NCBI GenBank assembly: GCA_017306155.1
Contig: JAFKJB010000011.1
Location: 62,001 to 126,000 of the forward strand
Reading direction: 5' to 3'
Length of the DNA: 64,000 nucleotides
From: Nitrosospira multiformis
Lineage (GTDB): Bacteria; Pseudomonadota; Gammaproteobacteria; Burkholderiales; Nitrosomonadaceae
Below are positions 10,255 through 20,336 of the stretch, piece after piece (position 1 is the first letter of the stretch; every line of letters begins with the position of its first letter). The position numbers and the translations under genes are program-made. The notes under the pieces were generated by a model that had not been told where the DNA came from, ran no database searches, and saw only the letters and a program-made list of their open reading frames with translations.

Positions 10255-11736
10255 TCATTCGATCCTGCTGTCCAGTCCATTCTCCGCAATCTCCGCCGCG
10301 CGCAACAGGGCCCTGGCTTTGTTTTGCGTCTCCACCCATTCGCTTTGAGGAACGGAATCGGCAACGATGCCGGCTCCCGCCTGGACATGCAACTTGCCGT
10401 CCTTGATCACCCCGGTGCGGATGGCGATGGCCAGGTCCATATCCCCGTTGAACCCAAGATACCCGACTGCACCGGCATAGATTCCGCGCTTCGAGACTTC
10501 CAGTTCATCGATGATTTCCATTGCCCGCACCTTTGGCGCGCCGCTCACGGTCCCCGCCGGGAAGGTGGCGCGCAGCACATCCATTGCATTGAGGCCGGGC
10601 TTGAGCCGGCCTTCGACATTGGAAACAATGTGCATGACGTGCGAGTAGTGCTCGATGCGCATGTTCTCTGTCACCTTTACCGTTCCGATCTGCGCCACGC
10701 GTCCTGCATCGTTGCGCCCCAGGTCCATCAGCATTACATGCTCCGCCCGCTCTTTCGGGTCAGCGAGCAGATCCGCCGCCAGCGCCACGTCTTCTGTCAT
10801 AGTCTTGCCACGCGGACGGGTTCCCGCGATCGGACGTACCGTAACTGTGCCACCTTCGAGCCGCACCAGGATTTCAGGCGAGGCTCCCACCACGTAAAAG
10901 CTGCCAAGGTGGTAATAGAACATGTAGGGAGAAGGATTGAGGCTGCGCAATGCGCGGTACAGGGCGAGCGGCGAGGCGCCGTACGGTTTGCTGGTGCGCT
11001 GCGACAGCACCACCTGCATGATATCGCCATCAAAAATGTAGCGCTTGGCCCGCTCCACCGCCGAGATGAAATCCGACTGCGCGAACTCCGACCTGGGCTC
11101 GCCCGATGCGCATGGCGCCTCCGATGGAATCCGCAATGGTTCCCGCAGATATCCCAGGAGTTCTTTCAACCGTTTCCGGGCGCTGGCATACGCGCCCTCC
11201 CGAGCGGTTTCCCCGTATACGATGAGATAGAGCTTGCCGGAAAGATTATCCACCACTGCCAGTTCCTCCGAAACCAGCAGCAGGATGTCCGGCGTATCGA
11301 GCATATCGGGCATTCTGTGCGCGCGCGCGCTCGCGAGCCTGCGCTCGATATAACGCACCGTATCGTACGCAAAGTAGCCCGCGAGACCACCGCAAAAGCG
11401 CGGCAAACCCGGATAAGGCGCTGCCTTGAAGCGCGCCAGATAGGATTGAACGAAAGCAAGGGGATCTTCCGGCTGGAATACCTGCCTGCTGCTGGCATCG
11501 ATTACGCTGACATCGCTGCCGCGCACCTCGATTCGACTGCGGGCGGGTAAGCCGATTACTGAATAACGACCAAAACGCTCACCGCCCTGAACGGATTCCA
11601 GCAGATAGGAATAAGGCTTATTCGCCAGCTTCAGATAAACTGAAAGCGGAGTGTCAAGATCAGCAAAAGTTTCGAGGACGACAGGAATGTGCGTGTAGCC
11701 CTTTGCCGCCAGAGCATGGAATTCTGCTTCCGTCAT
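10255..11736 (-). CDS. trpE: Anthranilate synthase component I
   Basis: This 493-residue chorismate-utilising enzyme makes anthranilate in tryptophan synthesis, with the glutaminase TrpG as partner. The N-terminal domain carries the Trp-binding LLES segment near residue 45. The C-terminal domain holds the chorismate-binding signatures [17 protein letters not shown] ([14 protein letters not shown]), [18 protein letters not shown] and the final [11 protein letters not shown]. It follows gph on the same strand after a 140-base gap, as in the usual betaproteobacterial rpe-gph-trpE order. No trpG follows. Instead a toxin remnant and a convergent gene are found, so trpG must be elsewhere. No leader peptide or attenuator is obvious in the gap. 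Confidence 0.96.
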   Translation of the reverse strand: MTEAEFHALAAKGYTHIPVVLETFADLDTPLSVYLKLANKPYSYLLESVQGGERFGRYSVIGLPARSRIEVRGSDVSVIDASSRQVFQPEDPLAFVQSYLARFKAAPYPGLPRFCGGLAGYFAYDTVRYIERRLASARAHRMPDMLDTPDILLLVSEELAVVDNLSGKLYLIVYGETAREGAYASARKRLKELLGYLREPLRIPSEAPCASGEPRSEFAQSDFISAVERAKRYIFDGDIMQVVLSQRTSKPYGASPLALYRALRSLNPSPYMFYYHLGSFYVVGASPEILVRLEGGTVTVRPIAGTRPRGKTMTEDVALAADLLADPKERAEHVMLMDLGRNDAGRVAQIGTVKVTENMRIEHYSHVMHIVSNVEGRLKPGLNAMDVLRATFPAGTVSGAPKVRAMEIIDELEVSKRGIYAGAVGYLGFNGDMDLAIAIRTGVIKDGKLHVQAGAGIVADSVPQSEWVETQNKARALLRAAEIAENGLDSRIE

Positions 11737-11876
11737 GATTCAGGCTCCAAAAAAACAGAAAATGAAAAAATACCGCGAACCGGATCAATGTTTATCGAAC
11801 CGCCAACGCCAACCCCTGCAGTGCCAGTAGCACCATCCCTGGGTTGCATATCTTTTCTTTTCCGTTTTTCGGTCGC

Positions 11877-12605
11877 TCATGACGATTTCTGGATCAGCTT
11901 TGTTGCCTCATATAGCGATGGGACGATTGCATCGCAATCGAGTTCGTACACGTCGCGCCCCTCGTTGTATCCATAGGGAACACAAAAGACGTGACAACCT
12001 GCCGCGCGCGCAGCCTGGGCATCGTTCAGCGAGTCTCCGACCAACAGCATCTCATGGGACTCGATTTCGAAGCGTTCACAAGCGTGCAGCAAAGGCAGTG
12101 GATCCGGCTTTTTTTTTGGCAGGCTATCGCCCGAAACCACGATATCGAAGTAGTCGAGCAACCCTGCCGCGCGAAGCAGCGGCAAGGTAAAAACCTCCGC
12201 CTTGTTGGTCACGCAAGCGAGCCGGAAGCCGCCTGCGCGCAGAGCGTTCAATCCCTCGCGCACACCGGGATACGTACGCGTATCCACATACAGCGTTTTT
12301 TCGTAGCTCTGCTCATACAGTGGCATTGCGCGCTGCAAAAGCTCTGCATCGGGCTCGCCATCGAGGTCGCCGGTGAGCGAACGTTTCACCAGCTTTTCTA
12401 TCCCTTTGCCAATGTAGGATTGGATGGTTTCCAGCGGAAGCTCGTCTTTCCCCAGTTCCTTCAGCATCATATTGGCGGCGGTGGCAAGATCAGGCGCCGT
12501 ATCGAGCAAAGTGCCGTCGAGATCGATCATGACTGCCTTGATCGGCAGAGGAAAGTGCGTATCAGGGGCAGAAGCCCGTGCAAGCGGAGAGAGGCCTTCG
12601 TTCAC
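11877..12605 (-). CDS. gph: Phosphoglycolate phosphatase (HAD superfamily)
   Basis: This 242-residue HAD phosphatase removes phosphate from 2-phosphoglycolate, a by-product of Rubisco oxygenation and DNA repair. Visible motifs are DLDGTLLDTAPD (motif I nucleophile Asp near residue 29), CVTNKAE (motif II), the Lys in PKKKPDPLPL (motif III), and VGDSLNDAQAARAAG (motif IV). The N-terminal ~20 residues precede the fold and the start could be slightly later. It sits between rpe and trpE on the minus strand, 108 bases from the rpe stop. In autotrophs that fix CO2 by the Calvin cycle this enzyme also serves photorespiratory salvage. Confidence 0.94.
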   Translation of the reverse strand: MNEGLSPLARASAPDTHFPLPIKAVMIDLDGTLLDTAPDLATAANMMLKELGKDELPLETIQSYIGKGIEKLVKRSLTGDLDGEPDAELLQRAMPLYEQSYEKTLYVDTRTYPGVREGLNALRAGGFRLACVTNKAEVFTLPLLRAAGLLDYFDIVVSGDSLPKKKPDPLPLLHACERFEIESHEMLLVGDSLNDAQAARAAGCHVFCVPYGYNEGRDVYELDCDAIVPSLYEATKLIQKSS

Positions 12606-12713
12606 GTCGTGTTATCCGTATCCGTTAAAAAAATGGCGCGCATAAAGGTACTGCAAGCATAAGAGCGCTGCAAAGGTACCGCGCTAAACCCTGAAGGTTT
12701 ACCCCGGTCACGC

Positions 12714-13397
12714 TCAAACCTTCTTCAGTTCCGCTCGCAGAGCCGAGACGATGCTGTCATAACGATGGGGATCGCTGTCCTTCCCCGCGCTGTAAATTGC
12801 TGAACCGGCAACGAAAGTATCCGCCCCCGCACGCGCAATTTCCGCGATGTTATCCACCTTCACGCCGCCGTCGATTTCCAGCAGTATATTCCTGCCGCTC
12901 TCATCGATACGTCTTCGCACTTCCCGCAGCTTTGGCAACGCTTCCGGAATGAATTTCTGTCCCCCGAAGCCGGGATTGACCGACATGATCAGCACCAGGT
13001 CCAGCTTGTCGAGAACATGGTCAAGATAATTCAACGGCGTGGCGGGGTTGAAAACGAGCCCTGCCATGCATCCCTGTTCCTTGATGAGCCCAATGGTGCG
13101 ATCGATATGCCGCGTGGCCTCTGGGTGAAAGGAAATGATATTGGCTCCCGCTTTCGCGAAATCCGGAACGATACGGTCAACCGGTTCGACCATCAGGTGC
13201 ACGTCGATGATGGCGTCGGTTACCGGTCGAATGGCTTCGCACACGAGAGGTCCGATAGTCAGGTTGGGTACATAATGATTATCCATTACATCGAAATGGA
13301 TAAAGTCCGCGCCGGAATCGATGACTGCGGAAACTTCCTCGCCCAGCTTGGCAAAGTTTGCAGATAAAATGCTTGGAGCAATGCGGTAATTGGCCAT
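12714..13397 (-). CDS. rpe: Ribulose-phosphate 3-epimerase
   Basis: This enzyme interconverts ribulose 5-phosphate and xylulose 5-phosphate in the pentose-phosphate and Calvin cycles. The 227-residue TIM barrel shows the family signatures [14 protein letters not shown] at the start, [27 protein letters not shown], [10 protein letters not shown], and EIDGGV near the end. The start at 13397 (MANYRIAPS) is preferred over 13421, because AAGGACG lies about 8 bases before it and the extra eight residues are not family-like. It is divergent from apaG, with 186 bases between the starts. Confidence 0.95.
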   Translation of the reverse strand: MANYRIAPSILSANFAKLGEEVSAVIDSGADFIHFDVMDNHYVPNLTIGPLVCEAIRPVTDAIIDVHLMVEPVDRIVPDFAKAGANIISFHPEATRHIDRTIGLIKEQGCMAGLVFNPATPLNYLDHVLDKLDLVLIMSVNPGFGGQKFIPEALPKLREVRRRIDESGRNILLEIDGGVKVDNIAEIARAGADTFVAGSAIYSAGKDSDPHRYDSIVSALRAELKKV

Positions 13398-13583
13398 GGA
13401 GGGCGTCCTTGTGATGATCAAAAAAAGCTCAATTTTAACCGTAAATTGCCTTGCGCGTTAGTGGCATCGGCCTTGAAGGCTGCTGTTCCCGGTCACCATC
13501 CCTTGCAGTCCTGAAAAATCCTTCCAATGATTTTGCGGTGCGCTGCCCTTGCTCTGAACCGGAAAATAGTGTGCAATGCCAGC

Positions 13584-13967
13584 ATGGCTGAAGGAAAGAG
13601 ATACGAGATCGCGGTAAAGGTTCATACCACCTATCTTCCGGAACAATCGGACGAGGCGCTGGACCGCTATGTATTCGCCTATACGATCGTTCTTTCCAAT
13701 ACCGGTACAGTCACCGCCCAGCTCATCAGCCGGCACTGGGTCATCGCCGATGGCACCGGCGGCGTGCAGGAGGTAAGAGGGCTGGGAGTGGTGGGGGAGC
13801 AACCCTTGCTGAAGCCGGGAGACAGCTATGAATACACGAGCGGCACGGCCATCTCGACACCGGTAGGCTCCATGAAAGGCAGCTACCAGATGGTAGCCGA
13901 GGATGGTTCGCGCTTCGACGCGTCCATTCCGGAGTTCATCCTGAGCGTGCCACGGATACTGCATTGA
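13584..13967 (+). CDS. apaG: ApaG domain protein (Co2+/Mg2+ efflux-associated)
   Basis: This 127-residue protein from the ATG at 13584 (MAEGKRYEI) matches the usual ApaG length of about 125. An earlier ATG at 13527 would add 19 atypical residues. Conserved blocks are YLPEQSD, RYVFAYTIVLSNTG, LISRHWVIADGTG, and VVGEQPLLKPGDSYEYTSG followed by GSMKGSYQM. The fold is a fibronectin-III-like beta sandwich. The biochemical role is not settled; it is genetically tied to divalent-cation sensitivity and diadenosine tetraphosphate. It is convergent with der, with only 19 bases between the two stops, and no terminator hairpin is visible there. Confidence 0.93.
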   Translation: MAEGKRYEIAVKVHTTYLPEQSDEALDRYVFAYTIVLSNTGTVTAQLISRHWVIADGTGGVQEVRGLGVVGEQPLLKPGDSYEYTSGTAISTPVGSMKGSYQMVAEDGSRFDASIPEFILSVPRILH

Positions 13968-13986
13968 GAAATCTTCCGCCCCTCCA

Positions 13987-15387
13987 TTACCCATACTTTT
14001 TCCGCCCATGGCGTCGGCGACGATGGGCCCGTTTTGCCTCGGCTTCGCTGAGCGGGGCGGGACTCTTTTCCGCGTAGGGATTGCGGCCTGTTCTGAATTC
14101 TATCCGCAACGGCGTTCCCTTCAACTCGAAGGCATCGCGAAATGTATTTTCCAGATAACGCTGATAGGTTTGCGGCACGGCATTGAGCGCATTGCCGTGG
14201 ATGATGATCAATGGCGGATTCGAGCCACCCTGATGGGCATAGCGCAGCTTTGGGCGCGACATGCCGGTGCGCGGGGGCGGCTGCTTCTCCACCGCGGCCA
14301 ATAGCGTACGGGTAAGCCTGGGAGTGGGCAGATGAGCCATCGCCGCCGCATAGGCGGCATCGACGGAAGGCAACAGCCCTTTCGTGCCAGTGCCATGTAA
14401 CGCCGAGATGTAGTGAAACCGGGCGAAATTCTGCAGAAACGGCAATTTGCGGCTGATATCACGCTTGATTATGTCGCGCTGGTACTCATCCAGGCTGTCC
14501 CACTTGTTCACGGCCAGCACCAATGCCCGTCCCGCTTCCAGGATGAATCCGGCGATGTGCGCATCCTGATCCGAAATCTCGCTGCGTCCATCCAGCACCA
14601 GTATCACCACGTTGGCGTCTTCTATCGCCTGCAGGGTTTTCACCACGGAAAACTTTTCCACGGTCTCATGCACCTTGCCGCGGCGGCGCAAACCGGCTGT
14701 ATCGATCAGGGTATAGGTGCGCCCGTTCCGCTCGAAATCGATATGAATGCTGTCGCGCGTGGTCCCCGGCTGATCAAACGCGATGACACGCTCCTCTCCC
14801 AACAAGGTGTTCACGAGCGTGGATTTCCCCACGTTCGGACGACCCACGATGGCGATTTTCGGATGCTCGTCTTTTCTTTCCTGCTCCGGTTCTCCAGGAA
14901 GACCCTGAAGCGCCAGCGCCACTAGTTCATTCACATTGTCGCCATGTGCAGCGGATATTGCACAAGGCTCGCCCAGTGCCAGTTCGTGAAACTCCGCGAT
15001 AACGACAGAAGCAGCCATGCCTTCGGTCTTGTTCACCGCCAGCAGGATTCGGCGCCCCGATTTGCGAAGTTGCTCGGCGACAATTTTGTCCTGGGCCGTC
15101 AAGCCGCTTCGGCCGTCCACGATAAAGAGCACGATGTCAGCCTCGTCGATTGCCTGCAGCGTCTGCTTCGCCATCTCGTGCAGGATGCCTTCCGTCGCCA
15201 TGGGCTCGAAGCCTCCGGTATCGACTACGAGATAGGGCCTGTCGCCCAGCTTGCCGTGTCCGTAATGACGGTCGCGCGTCAGTCCCGGCATGTCGGCCAC
15301 GAGTGCGTCGCGACTGCGCGTCAGACGGTTAAAGAGCGTGGACTTGCCGACGTTGGATCGCCCTACCAGTACGAGGGTGGGTTTCAT
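13987..15387 (-). CDS. der: Ribosome-assembly GTPase Der (EngA)
   Basis: This 466-residue protein has tandem GTPase domains and matures the 50S subunit. Domain 1 has [19 protein letters not shown] and the NKTE base-specificity motif. Domain 2 (about residues 175-345) has [21 protein letters not shown] and NKWD. The C-terminal KH-like domain contains [10 protein letters not shown] and ends in a basic Arg/Lys-rich tail. It is the last gene of the minus-strand block that begins at ndk. The gap to bamB upstream is 227 bases. Confidence 0.97.
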   Translation of the reverse strand: MKPTLVLVGRSNVGKSTLFNRLTRSRDALVADMPGLTRDRHYGHGKLGDRPYLVVDTGGFEPMATEGILHEMAKQTLQAIDEADIVLFIVDGRSGLTAQDKIVAEQLRKSGRRILLAVNKTEGMAASVVIAEFHELALGEPCAISAAHGDNVNELVALALQGLPGEPEQERKDEHPKIAIVGRPNVGKSTLVNTLLGEERVIAFDQPGTTRDSIHIDFERNGRTYTLIDTAGLRRRGKVHETVEKFSVVKTLQAIEDANVVILVLDGRSEISDQDAHIAGFILEAGRALVLAVNKWDSLDEYQRDIIKRDISRKLPFLQNFARFHYISALHGTGTKGLLPSVDAAYAAAMAHLPTPRLTRTLLAAVEKQPPPRTGMSRPKLRYAHQGGSNPPLIIIHGNALNAVPQTYQRYLENTFRDAFELKGTPLRIEFRTGRNPYAEKSPAPLSEAEAKRAHRRRRHGRKKYG

Positions 15388-15614
15388 ATGTGAATAGGCA
15401 AGGTTCTGTAAAGTGGGAATCCCCTCTTTTAGGGAGGGGAGGAGGTCAAGATTACAGCTTTCTTCAAAAAAAGCGGGCGGGCTGCGACATACGCACGGAA
15501 TTGAAGCCTGAGGCAGCGAGATTACCCGAAGTGTCCCCCGGAAGGCGAATTTTCAAACGGGTGCGCCCAGGCGACCGATCAGGCATGCAACCAGGCGCTG
15601 ACCAGGCACAACAA

Positions 15615-16826
15615 CTAGGCACCGAAGGCGAAAACCCCGCCTTTCCGGGTCTGCACCGCGACACCATTGGGCAAGGATATGGGACGGGCGGTAATAGCAC
15701 TTTCGTCGGTTGCGGACCGCGCAATAATGGCGCCATTGTCCTTCCTGATGAAATTTACGTAACCTTGAGAATCTCCCACCACAATACGAGCATCATGCGC
15801 CAGCGGAGCGGATAACCTGAGTCCGTTGAGCAGATCCTGCGCCCATACGCTGGTGCCATCCCTTTTGTCGTAGGCCACTATTCCGCCCCTGTTCTCGCTC
15901 ACATAAACATAATGGTCATCCATTGCCAGACCGGCATTGCTGGATACATCCCGGGCCCAGATCTGGTTACCGGCTGTAAGCTCGAAGCAGGCGATACGCC
16001 CCTGGTAGGCAACGGCGCATACCTGCTGCTCATCCAGAACGGGCAAACTGGTAACATCCGAAATTCGCTCGAGTTCGGTGGCCCCTCTGGGCCGTGACAC
16101 CATTGCCTCCCAGACCAGGCTGCCGTTCGAAAGATTCAGCGCCACGAGCCTGCCTCCGGCAAAACCGGCATATACCCTGTCATCGGCAATCAATGCGCCC
16201 GCGAAACTCCGCACTGTCAGTGATGGAGTAGCGCCCTGATAAACCCACTTGCGCTTGCCGCTCTCGCTATCCAGGCCATATATACGGCCATCTCCCGTGC
16301 GAACGACTACCACGCCCATTCCGGCATGCGGAGGGCTCAGCACTTCGGTTGACAGATTCGCAGTCCACTTCGGTTTGCCGCTTTTTTCGTCAAAAGCCAG
16401 CACTTCCCCCTTGAAAGTGCCGACCAGCAGCATACCCTCTCCCGCGCCGATTCCACCCGCGAGGGAATGCTTGGTGTCGATGACCCCTGAAGCCTTGCCT
16501 GAAACTGCGTCGAAACGCACAAGACGGCCATCCGGCCCTCCCGCATAGACAGCGCCCTCGCCGAAAACCGGCAGAAATACAGTCGCCGGACTTTCCTCGA
16601 CGCCCGCCTCCCAGCCGGGGCGCGTGCTGGGTATCACTTCCAGTTGCGCGATTTGTTCCGGGCTCATTTGAATCTCGCCTGGTCCGAAAAGATCCGTAAA
16701 ACCGGATACATCGATATCCGCGAGGCTGCGGCTCACATCGCGCACCATATCTACCATGCCTGCACATCCCGAAAGCGTGAAGGACGATACGAGCAATAGA
16801 ACATAGCGCCGGAATGCGCTATCCAC
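15615..16826 (-). CDS. bamB: Outer-membrane assembly lipoprotein BamB
   Basis: This is an eight-bladed PQQ-type beta-propeller lipoprotein of the BAM complex, which inserts outer-membrane proteins. The GTG start at 16826 gives a short lipoprotein signal (two Arg, a Leu/Val core, lipobox TLSGC with Cys at residue 21) and about 403 residues, close to the family length. The reading frame stays open upstream to 17018, but those 64 codons do not look like BamB and would bury the signal. No strong Shine-Dalgarno is visible for either start. Repeating blade motifs (VYAGGPDGRL, VYAGFAGGRLVAL, DGTSVWAQDL) are clear. It lies after yfgM and before der, the conserved order. Confidence 0.9.
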   Translation of the reverse strand: MDSAFRRYVLLLVSSFTLSGCAGMVDMVRDVSRSLADIDVSGFTDLFGPGEIQMSPEQIAQLEVIPSTRPGWEAGVEESPATVFLPVFGEGAVYAGGPDGRLVRFDAVSGKASGVIDTKHSLAGGIGAGEGMLLVGTFKGEVLAFDEKSGKPKWTANLSTEVLSPPHAGMGVVVVRTGDGRIYGLDSESGKRKWVYQGATPSLTVRSFAGALIADDRVYAGFAGGRLVALNLSNGSLVWEAMVSRPRGATELERISDVTSLPVLDEQQVCAVAYQGRIACFELTAGNQIWARDVSSNAGLAMDDHYVYVSENRGGIVAYDKRDGTSVWAQDLLNGLRLSAPLAHDARIVVGDSQGYVNFIRKDNGAIIARSATDESAITARPISLPNGVAVQTRKGGVFAFGA

Positions 16827-17131
16827 CAGGTGAAACAGACGCGAGCCTCCCGGGAGTGATATTTCCCTGTAGCCCCCACTGGCGCCGGTCGTAGTGCTTT
16901 CTGGCCCGTCCGCAGGCATGGGAAGCACATTCAGCAACTCATCGGCTGACGCTTTGCTTGCGCGCATTTTCCTGTTTATGAGAAGGAGTGGTTGCGAAAA
17001 AATCAACGAGCCGGTCAAGGCACATCAGGACATATCAGGTTAAGGGGCGACTTCCAGAATGAACCGGCCGCAGCAGGCTGCGAGGGCTGGCGAACTCGCG
17101 CCGGCTTATCCGGTTTATATCGAAACTGTAA

Positions 17132-17770
17132 TTATTTGGCGCCTGGCAGCGCATCCAGCTTCATCTGCACGATATCATGGTAAGTACCGCCGGCGCTTAT
17201 CCTGGCAAGCGCCGTTTGATAAGCTGTCCGGGCTTCCCCGACTTTCCCGGTGGCCGCCAGAACGTCACCCCGGCGATCGGCATAGAGTCCGTCGAAGGAT
17301 TCCCCATGACTGCTTTCAAGCAGACGCAGCGCCTCGTCATATTTTTTCTCATCTAGCAATACGCCCGTCAAACGTAATCGGGCCATGTCCTTCAGCTCTT
17401 CTTCCCCGGAGTTGTCGAGCACCCATTGCAGGCGGCTTTTGGTGTTCTGCAAATCTCCGGCGTTGAAACTGGCCTGGGCCGATATCAATGCCGCGCGCGA
17501 CGCGTAACCGCTACCCGGAAAGCTTTCCATCACCAGACCGGCAGCGTCGCTGATTTTTTTTGCATCGCCACTCCCCTGAACCTGCAGCACGGAATCATAT
17601 GATTCCAGGGCCTGCTCGGTTTTCTGCTTCTTGTAGTAGTTCCATGCCTGCCCACCGCCGATACCTGCGATGAAAACTGCGGCAATCACAATCACCAGCG
17701 TGCCGTACGTGTTCCACCAGGACTTCAGCTCGTCTATGTTTTCCTGTTCTTCCGGATTATATGCTGCCAT
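17132..17770 (-). CDS. YfgM-like ancillary SecYEG translocon subunit (TPR)
   Basis: This 212-residue protein is anchored by one N-terminal membrane helix (about residues 23-42, after a short acidic cytoplasmic segment NPEEQENIDELKSWW). The rest is periplasmic and made of TPR-like helices, with ADRRGDVLAATGKVGEARTAY visible near residues 165-185. Members of this family associate with SecYEG and with PpiD in E. coli. A ppiD gene is present in this window at 56.8 kb. It lies 33 bases after hisS and 306 bases before the chosen bamB start. Confidence 0.88.
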   Translation of the reverse strand: MAAYNPEEQENIDELKSWWNTYGTLVIVIAAVFIAGIGGGQAWNYYKKQKTEQALESYDSVLQVQGSGDAKKISDAAGLVMESFPGSGYASRAALISAQASFNAGDLQNTKSRLQWVLDNSGEEELKDMARLRLTGVLLDEKKYDEALRLLESSHGESFDGLYADRRGDVLAATGKVGEARTAYQTALARISAGGTYHDIVQMKLDALPGAK

Positions 17771-17803
17771 TTACCTTCCCGAGTTGAATTGAATGCTTCT
17801 GAT

Positions 17804-19063
17804 TCAGGCCCTTTTCAACAGGCCGGCAGCTTCCGCAAGCCCCACCCGGACCTGCTCGGCCGCTTCCCGCAACGGCTTGATGCTTATTTCGCCGGCTTGT
17901 GCTTCATCATCTCCGATAATGATCGCAAAACGCGCCCCGCTGACATCGGCCTTTCTCATCTGCGCCTTGAAGCTGCCCTCTCCACAGTGCAGAATTGCCT
18001 GGAACCCATGGTCCCGCAGGTGTCTTGCCGTTTTCCAGGCAAAGCCTGTCGCAGCGTCGCCCTTGTGAATCACGTAGACATCAGGAAGGGCCTGGGGGAT
18101 AGCGCTGTCCATCACCAGTGCCAGCACCCGTTCCACTCCCAGGGCGAATCCGCATGCAGGGGTAGGCTTGCCGCCCACCTGTTCTACCAGTCCGTCATAA
18201 CGTCCACCTGCGCAGACGGTTCCCTGCGCCCCCAGCTTGTCGGTGACCCACTCGAATACGGTGCGATTATAATAATCCAGCCCCCGCACCAGGCGCGGGT
18301 TGATCTCGAAGTCGATCCCCTGCCCGCGCAGGATTTGCTGCAAACCTTCAAAATGAATGAGAGAGTTCTCGTCCAGGTCATCCAGTAACCGCGGAGCGCC
18401 CTCGATAATCTCTCTCATCCCGGCATTCTTGCTGTCGAGTATGCGCAGGGGATTGCTGTGCAGGCGCCTGGATGCATCCTCATCCAGCTTGCCTAGATGC
18501 TGCTGCAGGTAGGCGATCAGGCGAGTGCGATGCGCGGAGCGCGACTCCGCGCTGCCAAGCGTCCCGATTTCGAGCCGCACCCCGGAAACGCCGAGCCGCT
18601 TCCACAAATCGGCGCACATGACGATAAGCTCGGCATCGATATCGGGGCCGGCATATCCCAAGGCCTCGGCGCCGACCTGGTGGAATTGCCGGTAACGTCC
18701 TTTTTGCGGACGCTCGTGGCGGAACATCGCGCCCGAATAATACAGCCGTTGCGGACCGGAGTAGAGCAGGTTATGCTCAAGAACCGCCCGCACGCAGGAC
18801 GCGGTTCCTTCCGGCCGCAGGGTCAGGCTCTCGCCGTTGAGATGATCCACGAAGGTATACATCTCTTTCTCGACGATATCTGTAACCGCTCCGATGGAAC
18901 GCACGAACAGATCGGTCTGCTCCACTATCGGCATGCGGATATTGCGGTAGCCATAAGCCGCCATCCAGTCGCGGACACTCTGCTCGAAGAACTCCCACCG
19001 GTAAATCTGATCAGGCAGGATGTCGTTCATCCCGCGTACAGCCTGAATCCCCCTAGTGGGCAT
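17804..19063 (-). CDS. hisS: Histidyl-tRNA synthetase
   Basis: This 419-residue class II aminoacyl-tRNA synthetase has the usual HisRS length. The N-terminus has [14 protein letters not shown]. Motif 2 is around [20 protein letters not shown]. The histidine-specific motifs are [13 protein letters not shown] and a [13 protein letters not shown] loop ([15 protein letters not shown]). Motif 3 lies in [15 protein letters not shown]. The C-terminal ~95 residues form the anticodon-binding domain. Its start overlaps the end of ispG by 11 bases, so translation is probably coupled. Confidence 0.97.
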   Translation of the reverse strand: MPTRGIQAVRGMNDILPDQIYRWEFFEQSVRDWMAAYGYRNIRMPIVEQTDLFVRSIGAVTDIVEKEMYTFVDHLNGESLTLRPEGTASCVRAVLEHNLLYSGPQRLYYSGAMFRHERPQKGRYRQFHQVGAEALGYAGPDIDAELIVMCADLWKRLGVSGVRLEIGTLGSAESRSAHRTRLIAYLQQHLGKLDEDASRRLHSNPLRILDSKNAGMREIIEGAPRLLDDLDENSLIHFEGLQQILRGQGIDFEINPRLVRGLDYYNRTVFEWVTDKLGAQGTVCAGGRYDGLVEQVGGKPTPACGFALGVERVLALVMDSAIPQALPDVYVIHKGDAATGFAWKTARHLRDHGFQAILHCGEGSFKAQMRKADVSGARFAIIIGDDEAQAGEISIKPLREAAEQVRVGLAEAAGLLKRA

Positions 19064-20303
19064 CGACTGCTTTCTTCGGGTATTTCATCTGCACATATTC
19101 ATCGACTATCTGGCGAAACTCCCCTGCGATATTGTCGCCTTTCAGCGTTACAGCCTTCTGGCCGTCCACAAATACCGGCGCCACCGGCCGCTCCCCCGAG
19201 CCTGGCAGGCTGATGCCGATATTGGCATGCTTGCTTTCGCCGGGCCCGTTGACCACGCAGCCCATCACCGCGAGCGTCATATTTTCCACCCCTTCGTATT
19301 CCTCGCGCCATACCAGCATCTGGTCGCGCACGTAACCCTGGATGCTTTCCGCCAGTTCCTGAAAATAGGTGCTGGTGGTACGGCCGCAGCCGGGACAGGC
19401 GGCAACCAGGGGCACAAAAGCGCGCAAACCGGTGGTTTGCAGTATCTCCTGGGCCACGATCACTTCGCGCGAGCGGTCTCCCCCTGGTTCAGGCGTCAAC
19501 GATATGCGTATCGTATCGCCGATACCTTCGAGAAGCAGTACCGACAGCGCCGCCGTGGAAGCCACGATCCCCTTCGAACCCATGCCCGCCTCGGTGAGCC
19601 CAAGGTGCAGCGCATAGTCGCAGCGGGATGCAAGGGCACGATAAACGGTGATGAGGTCTCTCACCCCGCTCATCTTGCATGACAATATGATTCTGTCACG
19701 ACCCAGCCCGATCTCCTCCGCGCGCTCGGCGCTTTGAAGCGCAGAAGTAATCAAGGCTTCGTACATTACCGCGGAGGCCTCTTTCGGGTCCCCGGAGCGA
19801 GCATTCTCGTCCATCATGCGCGCCAGCAACTCGGGATCGAGGCTTCCCCAATTAACCCCGATGCGCACCGGTTTTTCATACTTGCAGGCTGCTTCGATCA
19901 GAATGGAAAACTGTTCGTCGCGTTTCTTTCCATGCCCGACATTGCCGGGATTGATACGGTATTTCGCCAGCGCCTGCGCACAGCCGGGATACTCCGTCAC
20001 CAGTTTATGGCCGTTGAAGTGGAAATCGCCGATCAGGGGAACGTGGCAACCCATAGCGTCGAGGCGTGCCCTGATGCCCGGCACCGCTTGGGCGGCTTCG
20101 GCTGTATTGACGGTAATACGCACGAGTTCGGATCCGGCACGCGCAAGCTGGGCCACTTGCACGGTGGTGGCGATCTCATCTTCCGTATCGGTATTGGTCA
20201 TGGATTGCACCACGACGGGCGCGCCTCCACCGATCCGGATCGAACCTACCTGAACGCCCACGCTGTTCCGGCGTGGGGGAAAAGCACTTTGAGCCATAGA
20301 CAT
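19053..20303 (-). CDS. ispG: 4-hydroxy-3-methylbut-2-enyl diphosphate synthase (flavodoxin)
   Basis: This 416-residue [4Fe-4S] enzyme catalyses the penultimate step of the MEP isoprenoid pathway and so feeds hopanoid and quinone synthesis (see hpnD in this window). N-terminal TIM barrel: [26 protein letters not shown], and VNWGSLD. The cluster-binding C-terminal domain has CPGCGRT and, near the end, [15 protein letters not shown]. It belongs to the minus-strand block, 33 bases after rodZ and overlapping hisS. Confidence 0.96.
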   Translation of the reverse strand: MSMAQSAFPPRRNSVGVQVGSIRIGGGAPVVVQSMTNTDTEDEIATTVQVAQLARAGSELVRITVNTAEAAQAVPGIRARLDAMGCHVPLIGDFHFNGHKLVTEYPGCAQALAKYRINPGNVGHGKKRDEQFSILIEAACKYEKPVRIGVNWGSLDPELLARMMDENARSGDPKEASAVMYEALITSALQSAERAEEIGLGRDRIILSCKMSGVRDLITVYRALASRCDYALHLGLTEAGMGSKGIVASTAALSVLLLEGIGDTIRISLTPEPGGDRSREVIVAQEILQTTGLRAFVPLVAACPGCGRTTSTYFQELAESIQGYVRDQMLVWREEYEGVENMTLAVMGCVVNGPGESKHANIGISLPGSGERPVAPVFVDGQKAVTLKGDNIAGEFRQIVDEYVQMKYPKKAVDAH

Positions 20304-20336
20304 GATGAATATGAGATGCCGGGTTGAAATTGAAAT

